NCBI GenBank assembly: GCA_040437565.1 | Contig: JBDOQK010000038.1 | Location: 289,540-353,539, forward strand | From: Albugo candida | Taxonomy: Eukaryota > Oomycota > Peronosporomycetes > Albuginales | DNA: 64,000 nucleotides | Reading direction: 5' to 3' | Part shown: piece after piece, positions 1 through 12,788 of the stretch | How the letters are laid out: every line of letters begins with the position of its first letter | Position numbering within the stretch: the first letter of the stretch is position 1 | Translations under genes and position numbers: made by a program | The notes under the pieces: generated by a model | Database searches by the model: none | What the model saw: the letters and a program-made list of their open reading frames with translations, nothing else | What the model was told of the DNA's origin: nothing

Positions 1-159
1 GTGCAGCTTTACCTTCGAAACAATAAATTCTGCATAGTACCAACGGATTTTACCAAGCATGTCAACGAGCAAATACTTCCAAAAATTGACCCCACCGCAT
101 CTATCCACCTCAGCACTGCGACCCGCTGAATGAAGTGACTTGGCCCACGCTATTCAGAG

Positions 160-1282
160 GTGAAGAAAGGCATGTACGTTGATGGACATGAACGAGCAGA
201 TGTCGTGGCATATCGTACTCAGTTTTGGAACGAATGAGAATCTATGAGCCATTTATGCCGGGATTTGTTGGGCCGGAAATGGAATCGGAAATTTGGCCTG
301 CGAGATATGCCATCATCCTAGTGACGCACGATGAAAGCACATTTGCCGCCCATGATGAGCTATGGATTCCTGATAGCGAACAGCCACTGCGGAAGAAGGG
401 GGCTGGAAGATCGATACATGTCAGCGAATTGCTGACTAATGCTGGTAAGTCTATTATTTCAGAGGTTTTTTGCTCATTACTCTGATCAGGAGTTAACATT
501 CTCTGTCATATTCAAGGGGGTCGACTACCTTTGAGCAAAGAAAAGAGGCTTCAACACAGCAATCTTCCAGAAGAGGCCTGCATAATCACATATCCCGACA
601 AGAACTATGATGGTTGGTGGACAGCGGAAAACCTTCATAAGCAAGTCCGGGATGCAGCGATTCCCATTTTCGATGCGCAGTTTCCCAATGCAAAAGCTAT
701 CTTCGCTTTCGACAATACGACTAGCCAAGCAGCATTTGCTGGATATGCTCTCGTATCTCAACGGATGAATCTTGGACCGGGAGGAAAGGAACCGGTGATG
801 CGGAATGGAATGTTTGGAGATGGGACATCCCAATCCATGGTATTCCCGACAGATCATCCTCTGTCCTGACAACCAAAGGGCATAAAGATCGTCTTGAAAG
901 AACGCAACCTCTGGACGACAAACCTTCGCCTGGATTGCCGGGGTAAATGTGGTGACACAGGTAGCTGCTTCGGCCGCAGTGTTATTCAGAACCAGCCAGA
1001 CTTTGAATCTCAAAAAGATTTTTAGGAAGAGACAATCACCGCGCGGGCCATCTCATCATATTTTATCCCAAATTTCATTGCGAATTGAATTTTATTGAGA
1101 ACTTTTGGGGGGAAGCAAATCGATACGCTAGGGAAAATTGCGATTATAGATGGAAAGGATTGGTCGCGACAGTTCCGAAAGCACTTGCCTCAATTTCACT
1201 CGCAACAATCCGTCACCATGCTAGAAACTGCTTTCTTTATATGGATGTGTATTGGAAAGATCTAACCGAAAATGCCGCGTAA
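160..1282 (+). mobile_element. Decayed DDE transposase (Tc1/mariner-IS630-like, fungal type)
   Basis: Relic of a DDE transposase, which would cut and paste its own element. Conserved blocks occur in order: VDGHERADVV (about 178-215), THDESTFAAHDELW (first catalytic Asp, about 330-365), the segment after GGRLPLSKEKR, AIFAFDNTTSQAAF (second Asp, about 700-735), and [21 protein letters not shown] (third acidic residue, about 1050-1110). An intron of 72 nt at 445-516 (gtaagt...ttcaag) joins the first two blocks in frame. The reading frame then shifts near 232, near 869 and between 1030 and 1050, so no product is expected. The block set matches a transposase group common in fungi (family knowledge). 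The terminal inverted repeats were not found; the left end may lie outside the window. Confidence 0.7.
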
Positions 1283-4200
1283 TATGCCATGAAAAAGTGC
1301 CGATCACATCGAAGAGTTCCAGACTCAGTTCACACAAACAGCAATGCTTTAGTAGCTACTGTATGAAGCTATTAGTATAATATAAAGATCATATATTACA
1401 CTTATACTCAAGCCCTAAACCCTAATTGCCCACTGATGGCGACCAAGTTTTACGCTCAGATAGGAAATACTAGTTAAATCTAGAGAAACAAGGCAACTTT
1501 TAGAGCCTTATAAATTATCCACAAGACATTCAATTTAAAATCCAAGTCTTTTGTTTTGAAGCGCTAGACTGTATCTATCATATAAAATGTCTGTTTTTGT
1601 TATGCGATGATTTATGCGTGAAGAGTAGTGAATTTACTAAATCCTAAAAGAGTTACAGGTATAGGTGGTGCGCACTGTATATAAAACATATGTGAGGAGA
1701 GGNNNNNNNNNNNNNNNNNNNNNNNNNNNNNNNNNNNNNNNNNNNNNNNNNNNNNNNNNNNNNNNNNNNNNNNNNNNNNNNNNNNNNNNNNNNNNNNNNN
1801 NNGGATTCAGATAGCAAAGGGGGGGGGGTCTGGTTAGCAGCTCCCATAAAATATCGTGCAAACGTCCCGGAGTGGGAATGGTTAACGACTTCAAATTTTG
1901 ATGAAATAATTTTTCTAAAAAACGATCGAACTCGGTTCTGCTTCCGTTAAATAAAAGTCGTACCGGTGACATCATTTAAGCTTCGCTTCTAAAAGCGAAT
2001 TGTCTCGTAAAAATAGACAGAGACTGAGAGCATCTTCTCTGCTGATTTTTCCTAATAGTTCAAGCTCCCGAAGCGGCACGACCAGTACAGATCGAACAAG
2101 CTCATCCAGATTGGTCAAATGTACGTCTCTCGTATACTATCTTGATGAGTACCCTTCCAGTTTTTACAACATTCAGATTGACTTGTGCCACCGCATTTTT
2201 TAAGTGCTCGCAATTCAACATTTATATTTGGACCACGGAGTCATGCATTTCTGTTAATAAAAATCATGACTATGCCATGAGCTTGCTATACAAGTTGCCA
2301 ATTTTTCCTTAACCGCACGGAATCATACACATTATGATTGAAGCCCTAAGCTAGACAATTTTACGAAAGCGGTAGATTTAGTTTGAACAACTGAATGTAA
2401 AATAGTAGGAGGGAGTGTGTCCTTTCGACTCTTCTCAGGCAAATTTTTTTCTAAGATTACACGAAGTCATAAATATAGCAAACAAGTCGTTGAAAAGAAT
2501 GTGGATACTGGAACCTATTTTAAAAGCAAATACGGGCTTGAATCAAGAAATGCACATGTCGCACCCGAATTCATAGCCTTAGATTTTCGATGCCTTGTTG
2601 AAGAGGGATGAACAACAGATCAAACAGCACTAGAGCTTGGATTTCCCAAGCTATTCGGTCTTCATTCTTTCTTGCATCTATGATATTTTCTGGGTTATTA
2701 TCCAAGCAGAAGGATAGCTTTTGTCGAATTCAATAAATATCTTTCTAATGTCTTGACAACTGCGTCTATTCGAAAGTTGATGCTATTTAATTGACAAAAC
2801 TATTGAGATCGTTGGTATCTACGATTTTGCGTGCCACGCGAAGTATGTATCTGGTCACAACAACTGCAAAAACTGGTTTATAATAAGGTACCGCACTAGA
2901 CACCAGCCAAGTTTCATTTCATTATTTCCCTTTTGTAGATCCTTAATCATGGTTGACAATATACTTTGCGAATTTTGCCACTAAACAATCATTATCACCA
3001 CATTTGACAAAGTGTCGACGTCGCCACCGAGTACTTTGTCGCGAATAGATCAGCTAAGTAAAACGTCAAAGCAATCTATGTCTATTTGATTGATGTGGTA
3101 TCAGGAATATTAATTCCGTTCACAAGACAAGCTGCTATATAAAAATCACTGTTTAGGAATAAGATCTTGATTGCACGTTGCAAAGTGCAGTCCGAAGTAA
3201 AGAACTATTTGAATATCGTCCAGTATAAACCATTTTGAACACTGTTAGATTTTCTTCACCTGTAGCGTCAAGCGACTGGTTTTAAAAGTCTCTTTTAAAC
3301 GGTGATCATCCAAGGGACTGCGCAGATAATACCTCAAATGCTTCTGTGGGAAATTTGCGGTATCCTGAATAGGATTGCGTTATTCATATGCGGCGGAGGC
3401 GCTTAGCACCGGAATCCTCGCAGTACGGATGCCGTTAATCTCTAAACACTGCTATTTCAAATGCGATTCTTCATTCAGTTGAATCCGGGCGAAAATTGGC
3501 GCATAGCAAAGTCATAAAGCTATTCACATTTGATTGAAGCTCTGATGTTTACAAATGAAGTGTCAGACTCACAGGGTGCGTGCCAGTGCTTCAGGTTGAT
3601 ATAGCAGTAAAGATTTCTTGTTTTGAGAAGGGTATTAAAAAAGGATGAATCACACCGTGCCCCATACACGATTGAGGGAATGGCCAACCACCAGGCAAAC
3701 ATCATTCAATACGATCAGTAAAAATACGAATTGGGCACCATGATGAGCACTTCCGAATCTCTAGATTTTAACTGTGAAGTTGAAGATCATCATATCACTG
3801 AGGGTACATATGGAGTACCAGCTCGATTATTTGTTGTTCTAGAATTCTAAAAAGGTGCATATACGTTGAATCCAACACTACCTTCATTTTTTTTTCATAT
3901 TTTGAGCTCCGAAAGTATTCACCTCCGTGATAGAACTCCGTGGATACTTCAATACGTAGCACTTATTAAATCGGTTTCAGTTCCAATTCTCTACTTGCAC
4001 ATTCTCGATCCAAAGCACGTAAAGACTGCGCCAAGGAATCCTCTAAATCGTGTTCGAGGCATCTTGATCGGGATGATTTACATAGTTCAAAGCTTTTATC
4101 CCAATCCATTCGAAAGCTTAATCTTCTATACTAATAACTGTCCTCAAAATAGGCGATTCCAGGAAATGGAAATACTAATCAAAATGGAGTAGAAGAATCA

Positions 4201-5640
4201 ATGAGTTTGAAGTATCTCCGACGTGGAACACCTCCGATGGCGGTATTTTTTTCACGCATCACCTCGTGCGATCGCTGATTAATAAGATTTTTCAATATTA
4301 ACGCTTGAATCTTCCCTTGAAGTTCAAAGAGCTGTTCTCGATGTATTAGAATGATGTGAGCGATATTGAAGTCATGATTTCTTTTCCTTCTCAGAAAGAT
4401 CTGGCTCCCGTACTTTCCACGAGGTTTATGAGGTCAAATGGCACGATCTGAACAATTAAGAAATTTGGTCATAATCTCTACAGCATCTTTCAAACCTCCA
4501 ATTGCGTAAAAACAGCACGTATTGAGACCGCACTCACTCGGAAATGACATACAAATACAGTGTAGACTCGATGGGCGCAGGCGAAGGTAAATTCGGAAAT
4601 GAATATTTCTTGGTCCTTAGTTCGCAGACAGCTTTGCTGCTGATAAGCCATTTCTATATTAGACAGACTGTACCAGTCCCACTGATTTATCTAGACCAAG
4701 AAAAAGCCTTGGATCTTTCTAAGCGCTTTTAGAACGTTCTGCAAGCTTCTTTAGTGACGTCAGACTGTGAAGTCATTCCCATATCAGGAATATATGAAGC
4801 CATGCAAGCAATATGCGGTATTATATCAACATACAACAATAGCGATTAGTCCTCAACCACTCGAATGTGGGAAGCTTCCATGAAGTTTTCCTGCCAGTAC
4901 ATCGAGCTGTCTTTAAAGTGTGCCACGATATTTACACGTTCCAATATGATCCAAATATAGATCGAAGCCATCTCAACGTTCTTAACGCCTCCAAATCGTT
5001 GACAACCTTACCGAAAAAGTTTGCCGATAAGTCCGGCCTGTTGCAAAAAATTCAAAAAGTTGAATAGTGCAGTACATCGATATATTATTGATCCTTACTA
5101 TCAATACAAAATTTATTTGACCAAATCATTCAAAAGAGGATCCTCCTGAGGTGGTGTATAAATATATGATTGAATAAAAATAGGGAAATAGAAAATCGGC
5201 GCACCCCCGCTTGGGTACGCCAATTCATTCACTTTTGATTCTGCCGAAAGAGGCAATTGAGTACTCGCAAGCTGACAATAGATAACGAGCGCTTTGTCCC
5301 AGAATTCAAAAGCCACTAGATAGTGAATTCCTGACTCTTGATTCATAACATTTACCCGTATTGCGATCCTCTCCGTTCCATGTTACTACATCTTCTAGAC
5401 TCTGCATTAACAGTTTGGACAATTATCTTCTATGTATCCTCTACCCTTGCAAGCCTCTAATCTTGTTTCTCTACTTCTATACATCTATTTGTCTTCTCAA
5501 CATGATATCCCCTCCAAAATGCCAGTATTCAACAACTGAAGAGTTCATTTAGCAAGTTCAAATTATGCGCTCATGTGCACGGGTATTCTGCAACCAAAAT
5601 ACGCACAACTGGCTCCAGCACCAGGATGAACTGCGACAGA
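1283..5640. other. No recognisable gene
   Basis: AT-rich stretch with only short open frames (longest about 108 codons at 3866-4192) that show no domain, signal peptide or splice pattern I can recognise. It contains the 100-N gap at 1703-1802. Two frames at 4544-4732 and 4867-5067 look somewhat protein-like and may be remains of one gene, but I cannot name it. Confidence 0.5.
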
Positions 5641-5679
5641 CGTGGTGTACACCAGAGAAGAAAGACAACAAATGACTGA

Positions 5680-6495
5680 AGGCAATATACACGAGCGCAC
5701 ATGGGCTTGTAGATGCAAACTCGACGCTTTCGCCTATTGGAATCGACTGTTACGAGGTGAAGGACGAAGCCAGCGCGCTTCTTGGAACGACGAGCGAAGC
5801 TGGACAGCCATCAATTAAGGACTTTCAGACGCTTGTTGGAAGGCTATTGTGGGTGGCGCAGTGCACGCGGCCAGATGTGTCGTTCGTTATGCCCAAAGCG
5901 ACGCGCCAAATGCACCAGTCACGTGTTTACGATTGAAAGTTGGCGAAGCGCGTTTTACGCTACCTAAAAAAGGACTCAATGACTAGAGCTGCAGATGACA
6001 CCAATAGTTGAAGTGCGGGAGACTCCGACGGTGGAGTCACAAAGTGACGCAGATTTTGCAATTGATAAGAAGGACCGCAAGTTGCTGACTAGAAACGTCG
6101 TTTTGTTCAACGGCATGCCAGTAAGCTGTTGATCGAAAAAACAAGGCGGCTTCTCCAAGTCTACTATGAAAGCTGAGTTTGTTGCTACTTCCGAAACCTC
6201 GCGCGATTTACTCGGCATCCATGAGATGCTGGGCGAGGTCAACACGGTGCCATCTCTGCCCATGCTAATGCATGCGGATAGCCAGGCGTCCATCAAGCAA
6301 ATTGAAGGCGAGGCATCATCGATCAAGGCTAAACACATTGATGTTTGTCTCAAGTGTGTTTGCGACAGCGCCAGACGCGGCATTGTGATCGCGCAATACA
6401 TGCGCTCGGTGAAGATGCTCGCAGACTTGCTGACCAAAGCACTGGACCCAGCAAAGCTTGAAAGTTTGCTTGCACTCATGCGCTTGGAGTATTAG
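5680..6495 (+). mobile_element. Ty1/copia LTR-retrotransposon fossil, 3' part of pol
   Basis: Remains of the pol region of a Ty1/copia element: the segment just after reverse transcriptase (TRPDVSF-like block near 5870) and the RNase H domain with STMKAEFVA (6160-6190), the ADSQASI block (6275-6295) and the LADLLTKAL end (6420-6450). The element is broken, with several breaks in the first half; the last 110 codons are open. No LTR was recognised at either end. Moderate to old age is inferred from the decay. Confidence 0.8.
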
Positions 6496-6840
6496 TTCAA
6501 GGACTTTGAGATAAGCAAAAATTGTAGCCTAAGAGGTAAGTGGGGATNNNNNNNNNNNNNNNNNNNNNNNNNNNNNNNNNNNNNNNNNNNNNNNNNNNNN
6601 NNNNNNNNNNNNNNNNNNNNNNNNNNNNNNNNNNNNNNNNNNNNNNNTGTGTTTGCGACAGCGCCAGACGCGGCATTGTGATCGCGCAATACATGCGCTC
6701 GGTGAAGATGCTCGCAGACTTGCTGACCAAAGCACTGGACCCAGCAAAGCTTGAAAGTTTGCTTGCACTCATGCGCTTGGAGTATTAGTTCAAGGACTTT
6801 GAGATAAGCAAAAATTGTAGCCTAAGAGGTAAGTGGGGAT
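6355..6840. other. Assembly overlap around gap 6548-6647
   Basis: Bases 6355-6547 and 6648-6840 are the same sequence on either side of 100 N. This is best read as two contig ends that overlap and were not merged, so the end of the copia RNase H region appears twice. A true tandem repeat is possible but less likely, since the identity runs exactly to both gap edges. Confidence 0.8.
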
Positions 6841-8224
6841 GGTGATCATGGTGCGGCCGAGATGACTGCATCCGAGGAAGAGTGTTGGAAACGGTGAGAA
6901 AAGTTAATGGATCAAGTGAATCTCTAGGAGCTTCGATGAGCAAGGAAGAGGCGGATGTCAGATCTCGGCAGATAGGTATAGCAATTGTTGCACGTTGGTT
7001 ACAGAATTCAGGTAGAGCCTGAGAAAAAGGTAGTTCGGCAAAGGTGGACAGTAAGGCATAGAGGGGAAAGAATAGCAGGTAAGGACAAACATAATACACA
7101 GAATCAATTTCGCCATCAACAACGCACCCAACCTTTACAACAGTTGCTTTACAAGAAACTGTTACCGTGCTGATCCTCGCAACTATTTTCCCATTGCATG
7201 GACTGCGTGATCTTGTAGGTAATATCGAGGATACTCACGTACGGACTGTAGCAGCGTCTTCCAAAAGCTGATGAAGCAGGATCGTGTCGCTAATCGTGAT
7301 GAAAAACCATACGAAACCTTTCTTGAATGGGAAACTGTACGATCGAGTGGATTGGTCGTAAATGTTTGAGATTTTGCCAAAAAGAAACGTGCAACGTCTC
7401 ATCCAGTGAACACATATTCTTTACAAAAACACGAATGTTTCGTTGTTGTTAATGGAACGCGTTTACCCAAAATCACTTTTCAANNNNNNNNNNNNNNNNN
7501 NNNNNNNNNNNNNNNNNNNNNNNNNNNNNNNNNNNNNNNNNNNNNNNNNNNNNNNNNNNNNNNNNNNNNNNNNNNNNNNNNNNATAGTTTTGAATGCACA
7601 TGATGATTTGTGAATTTGACTGCTGGAAGAACCCGAGCTCGAAATGTTAAGATCCAAAATGATAGTGGGAACTGGATGAATTCCGTGGAGACGATTATAA
7701 AGCCTTCCAAGAACTCCAAATATCGATTCCGAAGTATAGTTGGAAATGTATACCGCTTTAACAAAATTTTAATGCCAAACCGAACCGGATACGCCTGTTC
7801 TGATTTCCATTCGGAACAGGAAAAACGTCAACCGTTTGAGCTCGCGAACATTCTGCGATGCGTCGATATGAAGTCGGCGCAAAAAGATCGATGTAGAAAA
7901 GTTTCACAACTGTAGAGCTTCACTTGAGCTAACTCGCAGTATGAAATTTGGAGCTGATGCGATCCAGACCGTTCCTTCACCAAAAAAGACACATAAAGAT
8001 CGTGTCCGAAACGCATGAACAAATCGCATCCGCCAATTACGCGCTGCTTCGGGAAGTATTCTCAGACATCGACAATAAGCAGAGGCACTTCTTGACCGTT
8101 TTGTCTGCTTGATATGAAGCTGAGGGCGACATAAAACCGTATCGGAGCATACAACATGTTTGGTGAGAAATAGCTCTTGTTATGATGGATCTTTGTCGGT
8201 AAGATCTCATAGGCTTTGGTGCTA
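6841..8224. other. No recognised gene; gap 7484-7583
   Basis: Open frames of up to about 100 codons (7610-7915) have no motif I recognise. The sequence may belong to the decayed non-LTR element suggested just downstream, but nothing within it proves that. Confidence 0.4.
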
Positions 8225-8480
8225 CAAAATACATTGTCGTGAAGTGGAAATGTACCATCAAGTGTTCTTCGACTGCAGCACGATCAGTCCAATTTGGGAA
8301 GAACTAATTCCTCTTTGGTAAATCTTCTTTTCCGTTCGACCACGATCGACACATTTAGTATGCACGTATTCCGTTATTTTACGGTGCGTGGAAACCTTTT
8401 CGACTGATGCTGTAGGATGGTTGGTTTTCATTAGTCGCGCCTGCTATTCATTTTATTTGATTAATCGGAATAGCAGAGTT
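8225..8480 (+). mobile_element. Possible 3' end of a decayed non-LTR retrotransposon
   Basis: A block reading C-x-x-x-x-x-H-x-x-x-x-x-C followed by STISPIWEELIPLW (about 8225-8320) resembles the zinc-binding tail found after the reverse transcriptase of many plant and oomycete LINEs, where a Cys/His cluster is followed by a Trp-rich segment. A further block near 8390-8480 in another frame ends with an INRN-like motif seen at the same place in those proteins. No reverse-transcriptase core was found upstream, so the assignment is weak. Confidence 0.3.
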
Positions 8481-9230
8481 TACACCTTAGACACCTACTG
8501 TTTGTACTATTTCTGTGATTTACAGCGCATTCAGTTGTCACATCTGATATTCCAAAGGAGTGCTATCGTGCTTAGCATCCGACCGATTGCGTCATATCAA
8601 AACATACGGTGCAGCCCGGGAATCCTTCTCCGCTTGGACTCGTTTACTTGAGAGTCGACGAGGATTAGAGTAACAAGTCGATCCGGTAGCCTATCTCCTC
8701 AGTGTTACTCACATTCTATCCGCTAAAGTGCGGTGTGAATTAATCTTCACCCATCTTGCATATATTCATATATGTATTGGAGTCTAGGTACTTCAAGAAG
8801 TAATCGCCGTTCAATTGTAGTACTTTAATCACGTTCGTCTAACGTGCTGACGGAGGGTGTTTCGTCAAAATGTTACCTAAGTGAAGAAGGACTTCCTCGA
8901 GTGAGAATACAAAATTCAAGTGGGAATACAAGCAATTGATTCACCGACTACTACTAATATAACGATAAAAAACTAGGTCTTGCGTGGATCAGTACAGAAA
9001 CGATTATTTTGAGATAGAAACTCGGTGGGTATTCACTCGAAAATCGACCTCGTACTAAGTCGCAGCGAGTGTTTTTGAATGGCGCTTGAATACATAGTGC
9101 AGCGTCTAAAAAACTGTCAACATGTCCCCTTATACCGTTTACATAATGAGATAGAAGGGAAACAACACAAAAGACATGCAAATGACACGTTTTTTTCTTC
9201 GTTTTTACCTCGCAAAATGACAAGAATCTG
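8481..9230. other. No recognised gene
   Basis: Only short frames without recognisable features. Confidence 0.4.
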
Positions 9231-9590
9231 CTAATGTATCGTTGCGGTTCCAATCTTACAATTAGGATCATAAACCAGACCTGTTGTATGGTTGGCGTAG
9301 GTTCGTTTTCCCGTACTTTTATGCTCCATGTAATAACGAACGGTGTTTTGTCCGTTCGTGGACACTATATCATCAGATGAGAAGTTCATCCTAGGTATGA
9401 CGCCACGCACGTTGACCGAGCAAACATTTTCAGCAGTACAAGTGCTGGGTCTAGAGCATATTTTCTGCAAACTTCTGCATGGTCCGCCACTGGCTTCTAA
9501 AAAAAAGTTGAATAGACACCAGCAGACACAAAAAAATAGTCTTCAACTTTGGGCTCAGCGGACAATGATTTTTCTTCGGGGTGGGGTGGG
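9231..9590 (-). pseudogene. P-family secreted Cys-rich protein, decayed fragment (P3)
   Basis: Homologue of the secreted protein at 14625-15251 and of the one at 39401. It carries the same landmarks: Gly-Pro-Cys, then ICSRPSTC, then C-x5-C, then C-x5-G followed by VIPRMNF, an Asp-Asp pair, a Tyr-Met-x3-Ser-Thr-Gly-Lys block and a C-terminal Asp-Pro-x-x-x-Ile-Gly motif. The ARPSLC block of the 39401 protein and the SRPSTC block here correspond. The 5' half runs toward the gap at 9599-9698 and no start or signal peptide is visible. The copy is broken, with few breaks. The neighbouring Mutator-like element starts right after the gap and may have removed the 5' end. Confidence 0.6.
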
Positions 9591-9716
9591 GGGTGGGANN
9601 NNNNNNNNNNNNNNNNNNNNNNNNNNNNNNNNNNNNNNNNNNNNNNNNNNNNNNNNNNNNNNNNNNNNNNNNNNNNNNNNNNNNNNNNNNNNNNNNNNGT
9701 GGGGGGTGGGATTATA
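9576..9716 (+). repeat. G-rich tract interrupted by gap 9599-9698
   Basis: Runs of GGGG, GGGG and GGGGGG separated by single T occur on both sides of the 100-N gap. The tract can in principle form a G-quadruplex and probably stopped sequencing or assembly. It lies between the P3 fragment and the first recognisable part of the Mutator-like transposase. Confidence 0.6.
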
Positions 9717-11085
9717 GCAGATTTGACATACAAAACCAACAGGTGAGTAAAATGCTTTGCAATCAATTTTTGCCCAGCATCAACAAAGAGCAGACGAAAT
9801 CTCCAGGTTTCAAATGCCATTGCTCCATGTCGTGGGTGTGGCATGTACAAACCAGTCATATTCCCTTTGCTATGTTTTCTTGTGACACGAATCAGAAGAT
9901 GATTACATTTGGGCACTGGGGCAAATGAAGGTATTTTTCAAGATAGAATCACTGGGCCAATTGTCATTGTCATTGACAGAGAATTAGCATTGATGTCTGC
10001 AATCTCACAGGTTCTACTTAAAGCGACGAATCTGCTTTGCATATGGCATGTGCATAATAATATCCTGGCAAATGCTAAATAGCACTTTCCAAAGGACGAA
10101 GACTGGAAAGAATCTTTCAGAAAGTGGCACGGATTTACCGCTCTACCACTGAACAGGAATTCGAAGAGAATCGGGTGCTCCTCAACGATGTTATTAATGA
10201 GACTGGCTGTGCGTATTTACAATCCACATGGGTTCCGCACAAGGAGAATTTCATCCCTGCTTGGACCAAAAATAAAGCATTTTGGGCATGTAGCTACCTC
10301 TCGCGTTGAAGGTGGACATGCAACCTTGAAGAAATGGATTGCAGTTTCAACAGTAGGTTTGGCAGCAGTTTATGAGAACAGGTTTTTGTAGCTCAACAGC
10401 AGCGCCAAGGAATACGTCAAACAGTTGCATACGATCGTTCACATTATCGTCCCCCTTAGTGGGAGCTTCTGGACAACCGTGAATAGAAAGATTTCACATT
10501 ATGCATGAAATTAAGTATGTAACACTACTGTGTGCATACAGCTGTGTACAGTACTGCCAACTTCCGTACTGACCATATTTTCTTTTCTGCAGGCTTCAAG
10601 TAGTACCAAAAGGCACGATCGATGGAGAGCAATAAAAAATGCACTGGAGCATTAACGAGCACTAAAGTATTGCCTTGCTCTCATGCCACCAAAGAGCTTC
10701 AAAAAATGGGGTCAAACTTGCATATTGCTCATCTCCATGAGCGCTGGTGGCTTCACAAGCCTGTACATCCCACACTGTGCCCTGCAATACCTTGTCAGGA
10801 GAAAACAAGCTTTTCGGACATTGTGAAAAATTTGCAAGAGCGTTATTCGGTCTTTCCTCCACACAGACAGCGCCTTTTTGAGCAGGATCTCAATTGCCTT
10901 GCATCTATTCCAAGCCCTGGGGTAAATGATCCTGCCACAGTAGCCTCACGTGAACGGCCGGAGGGATCAACGAGTACCAAATGAGAGCTGTCCGCATTTG
11001 ATTACATTGAGAGGGAGAGGCAGGAACTGCCAAAACGAAGATGCGGGTCCTGCAAACAAGAAGGTTACAACAGGCGCACATATCC
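9716..11085 (+). mobile_element. Mutator-like (MULE) transposase, 5' part missing, mildly decayed
   Basis: DNA transposase of the MULE group. Visible parts in order: ADLTYKTNR (first catalytic Asp, 9716-9742), then a clean intron at 9743-9806 (gtgagt...ctccag) that restores TNRFQMPLLHVVGVA, then VIVIDRELALM (second Asp, about 9970), LCIWHVHNNILA, SRVEGGHATLKKW (catalytic Glu, about 10300), a SWIM-type zinc site (CTGALTS...LPCSHA, about 10640-10690) and a C-terminal knuckle RRCGSCKQEGYNRR (11036-11080). Damage: in-frame stops after VFL (near 9890), after NAK (10079) and after STK (10981), and about three frame changes between 10120 and 10400. The N-terminal part lies in or before the gap. The full set of DDE, SWIM and knuckle parts makes the assignment firm. 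Confidence 0.85.
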
Positions 11086-11124
11086 ACAACCCAAATTTAA
11101 CAAAACAAATCTGTGATTCAATTC

Positions 11125-11275
11125 AGGGGGTGTGATGAGACCGGCTCCCATTCAATCAGGAAAATTAGGGGGTGTAGCGATACCGATTCCCATTTAGGCG
11201 GTATAACGATACCGATTCCCATTTAGGGGGTGTGGCCATACCAAAAGTGGGGTGTGGCTATACCGAATCGCTTGA
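11125..11275 (+). repeat. Five imperfect ~29-bp tandem repeats at the 3' end of the MULE
   Basis: Units begin with GGGGGTGT (or GGCGGTAT) and continue AGCGATACCGATTCCCATTTA with variation; they start near 11126, 11169, 11196, 11224 and 11250. They follow the transposase frame within about 50 bp, so they may be subterminal transposase-binding repeats of the element. No matching inverted set was seen at the 5' side, which is lost in the gap. Confidence 0.7.
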
Positions 11276-12788
11276 TAAATCATACTGTATAATCAAAGCC
11301 AATCCGGAAGAACATGTTTCGCGTAACATCAATAGTATCTTGCTAGACATCCGTAAGCATCCTTTATGTGCACAATTCTTTATAAATGGAAAAAGAAAAG
11401 ATTAAAAGCTATCCGTGGAGTGCTGCCTGAACGAATTTTTATATGCAACAAAACGCTTTCATCAGCAACGAAAAATCGCGCATGTAACATTTCGACAGTG
11501 CGGCAAAGTCGGTATTTGTTTTTTTATCTGTCAGCCTGTGGCGATTATAAAGGGTGCGAGAATTGAATAACATTACCCAAAGTCATACAATGTGATATCA
11601 TAAGATCCTGCGATGTGACACCCTCGCTACTGAGATTACTGTTTTCTAGTTGCATGTTACAGCGTTTCTCTTGTACGTTTTGTCCATGGAAACGCTACTG
11701 ATATGTCTTGCAATTGATGCTTTGGTTTTACACTTTCTCTGAGAATAGCTCCGTAATTTTCTGTAGCTATATGCCGTTTTCAAAATCCGAGTGCTTCTTA
11801 TCACGACTTATGTCGTATTCCGGTTTTATAATTGATGTAGAATGCTGAGAAATAGTAGTATTGAAGCATGCAGATAAAGGCACAAATAGCAAGCAGAAAA
11901 CTACTTGAACTCCTTGCACCTATTTGACCCTATTTCCAACACAGTTTTACCCTCACATCGCACTGTGTGGAAATCCTCTTCACTACCAGAAAGAGTTTAA
12001 TCTTCAAGTCGACATTCCCATCGTGATGTTAGTCCACTGACACACCTGAACTATATAATAGTCAAATAGCACCAATCGAGATTTTGAAGGAATCGGATGT
12101 ATGATGTCAATGTTTCTAAACATATCGTCCGCTTCGATAGCCTTAGTAGCGATGCTTTGGTCCAAACAAAGAGTTCCAAGATGCTCGACCCCACAGCGTA
12201 CTCTGTGGAGGTATCGCAAGTAACACAGATATAATGCGAGAATTGAACGCAATGTATTACACAAACATCGCCTGCCCTTGCGACGTTTAAGAGAGCAATC
12301 AAGTCTTTGAGAAAGTTTCTTTGCTTTCAAGAGGATCGGAGTTAAACTCCATTCTTATACGCCTGGCCCAGATACTCGAACAGCGCATGATCTTTGTGTC
12401 TTTATCTTCTCTAACATATTTTAAAGCGCTTTGATTGGAAATGTCTTCGAATGGTTCGAATGTTGGTACTCGTTGTGTGCTGTACTTTACAAGGAGTGCT
12501 AATATTGTCGAAGTAGACTGCTTTAGAAAACGACGATTTCAATTGCTCCAGGTGAAGCGTAGTGCTCATGCTGCAACACAATCCAGAGCTCAGCGACTGT
12601 CCTTGTCAGTGTGGTCGTATATAGAGTAGCTCAGACTCATTATTTTGGTCACAATCAAAACGAGATGCTGCCGTGACTTCACCGCGGCATCAGAATACCA
12701 AGTGCAATATTATGTCATAATGTTCATTCATCAATCAGAACTGAGGTTGAATTGGTAAGATTCGAAGGGTAAGACGGAAATGTAGTTT
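11276..12788. other. No recognised gene
   Basis: Frames of up to about 108 codons (12004-12330, minus) lack recognisable domains. No repeats or RNA genes were seen. Confidence 0.4.

Noticed and set aside
9343-9717. 124-codon plus frame
   Set aside because: Antisense shadow of the P3 fragment, extended by the run of N.
11125-11275. CRISPR-like array
   Set aside because: Units are adjacent and degenerate with no unique spacers, in eukaryotic DNA next to a MULE.
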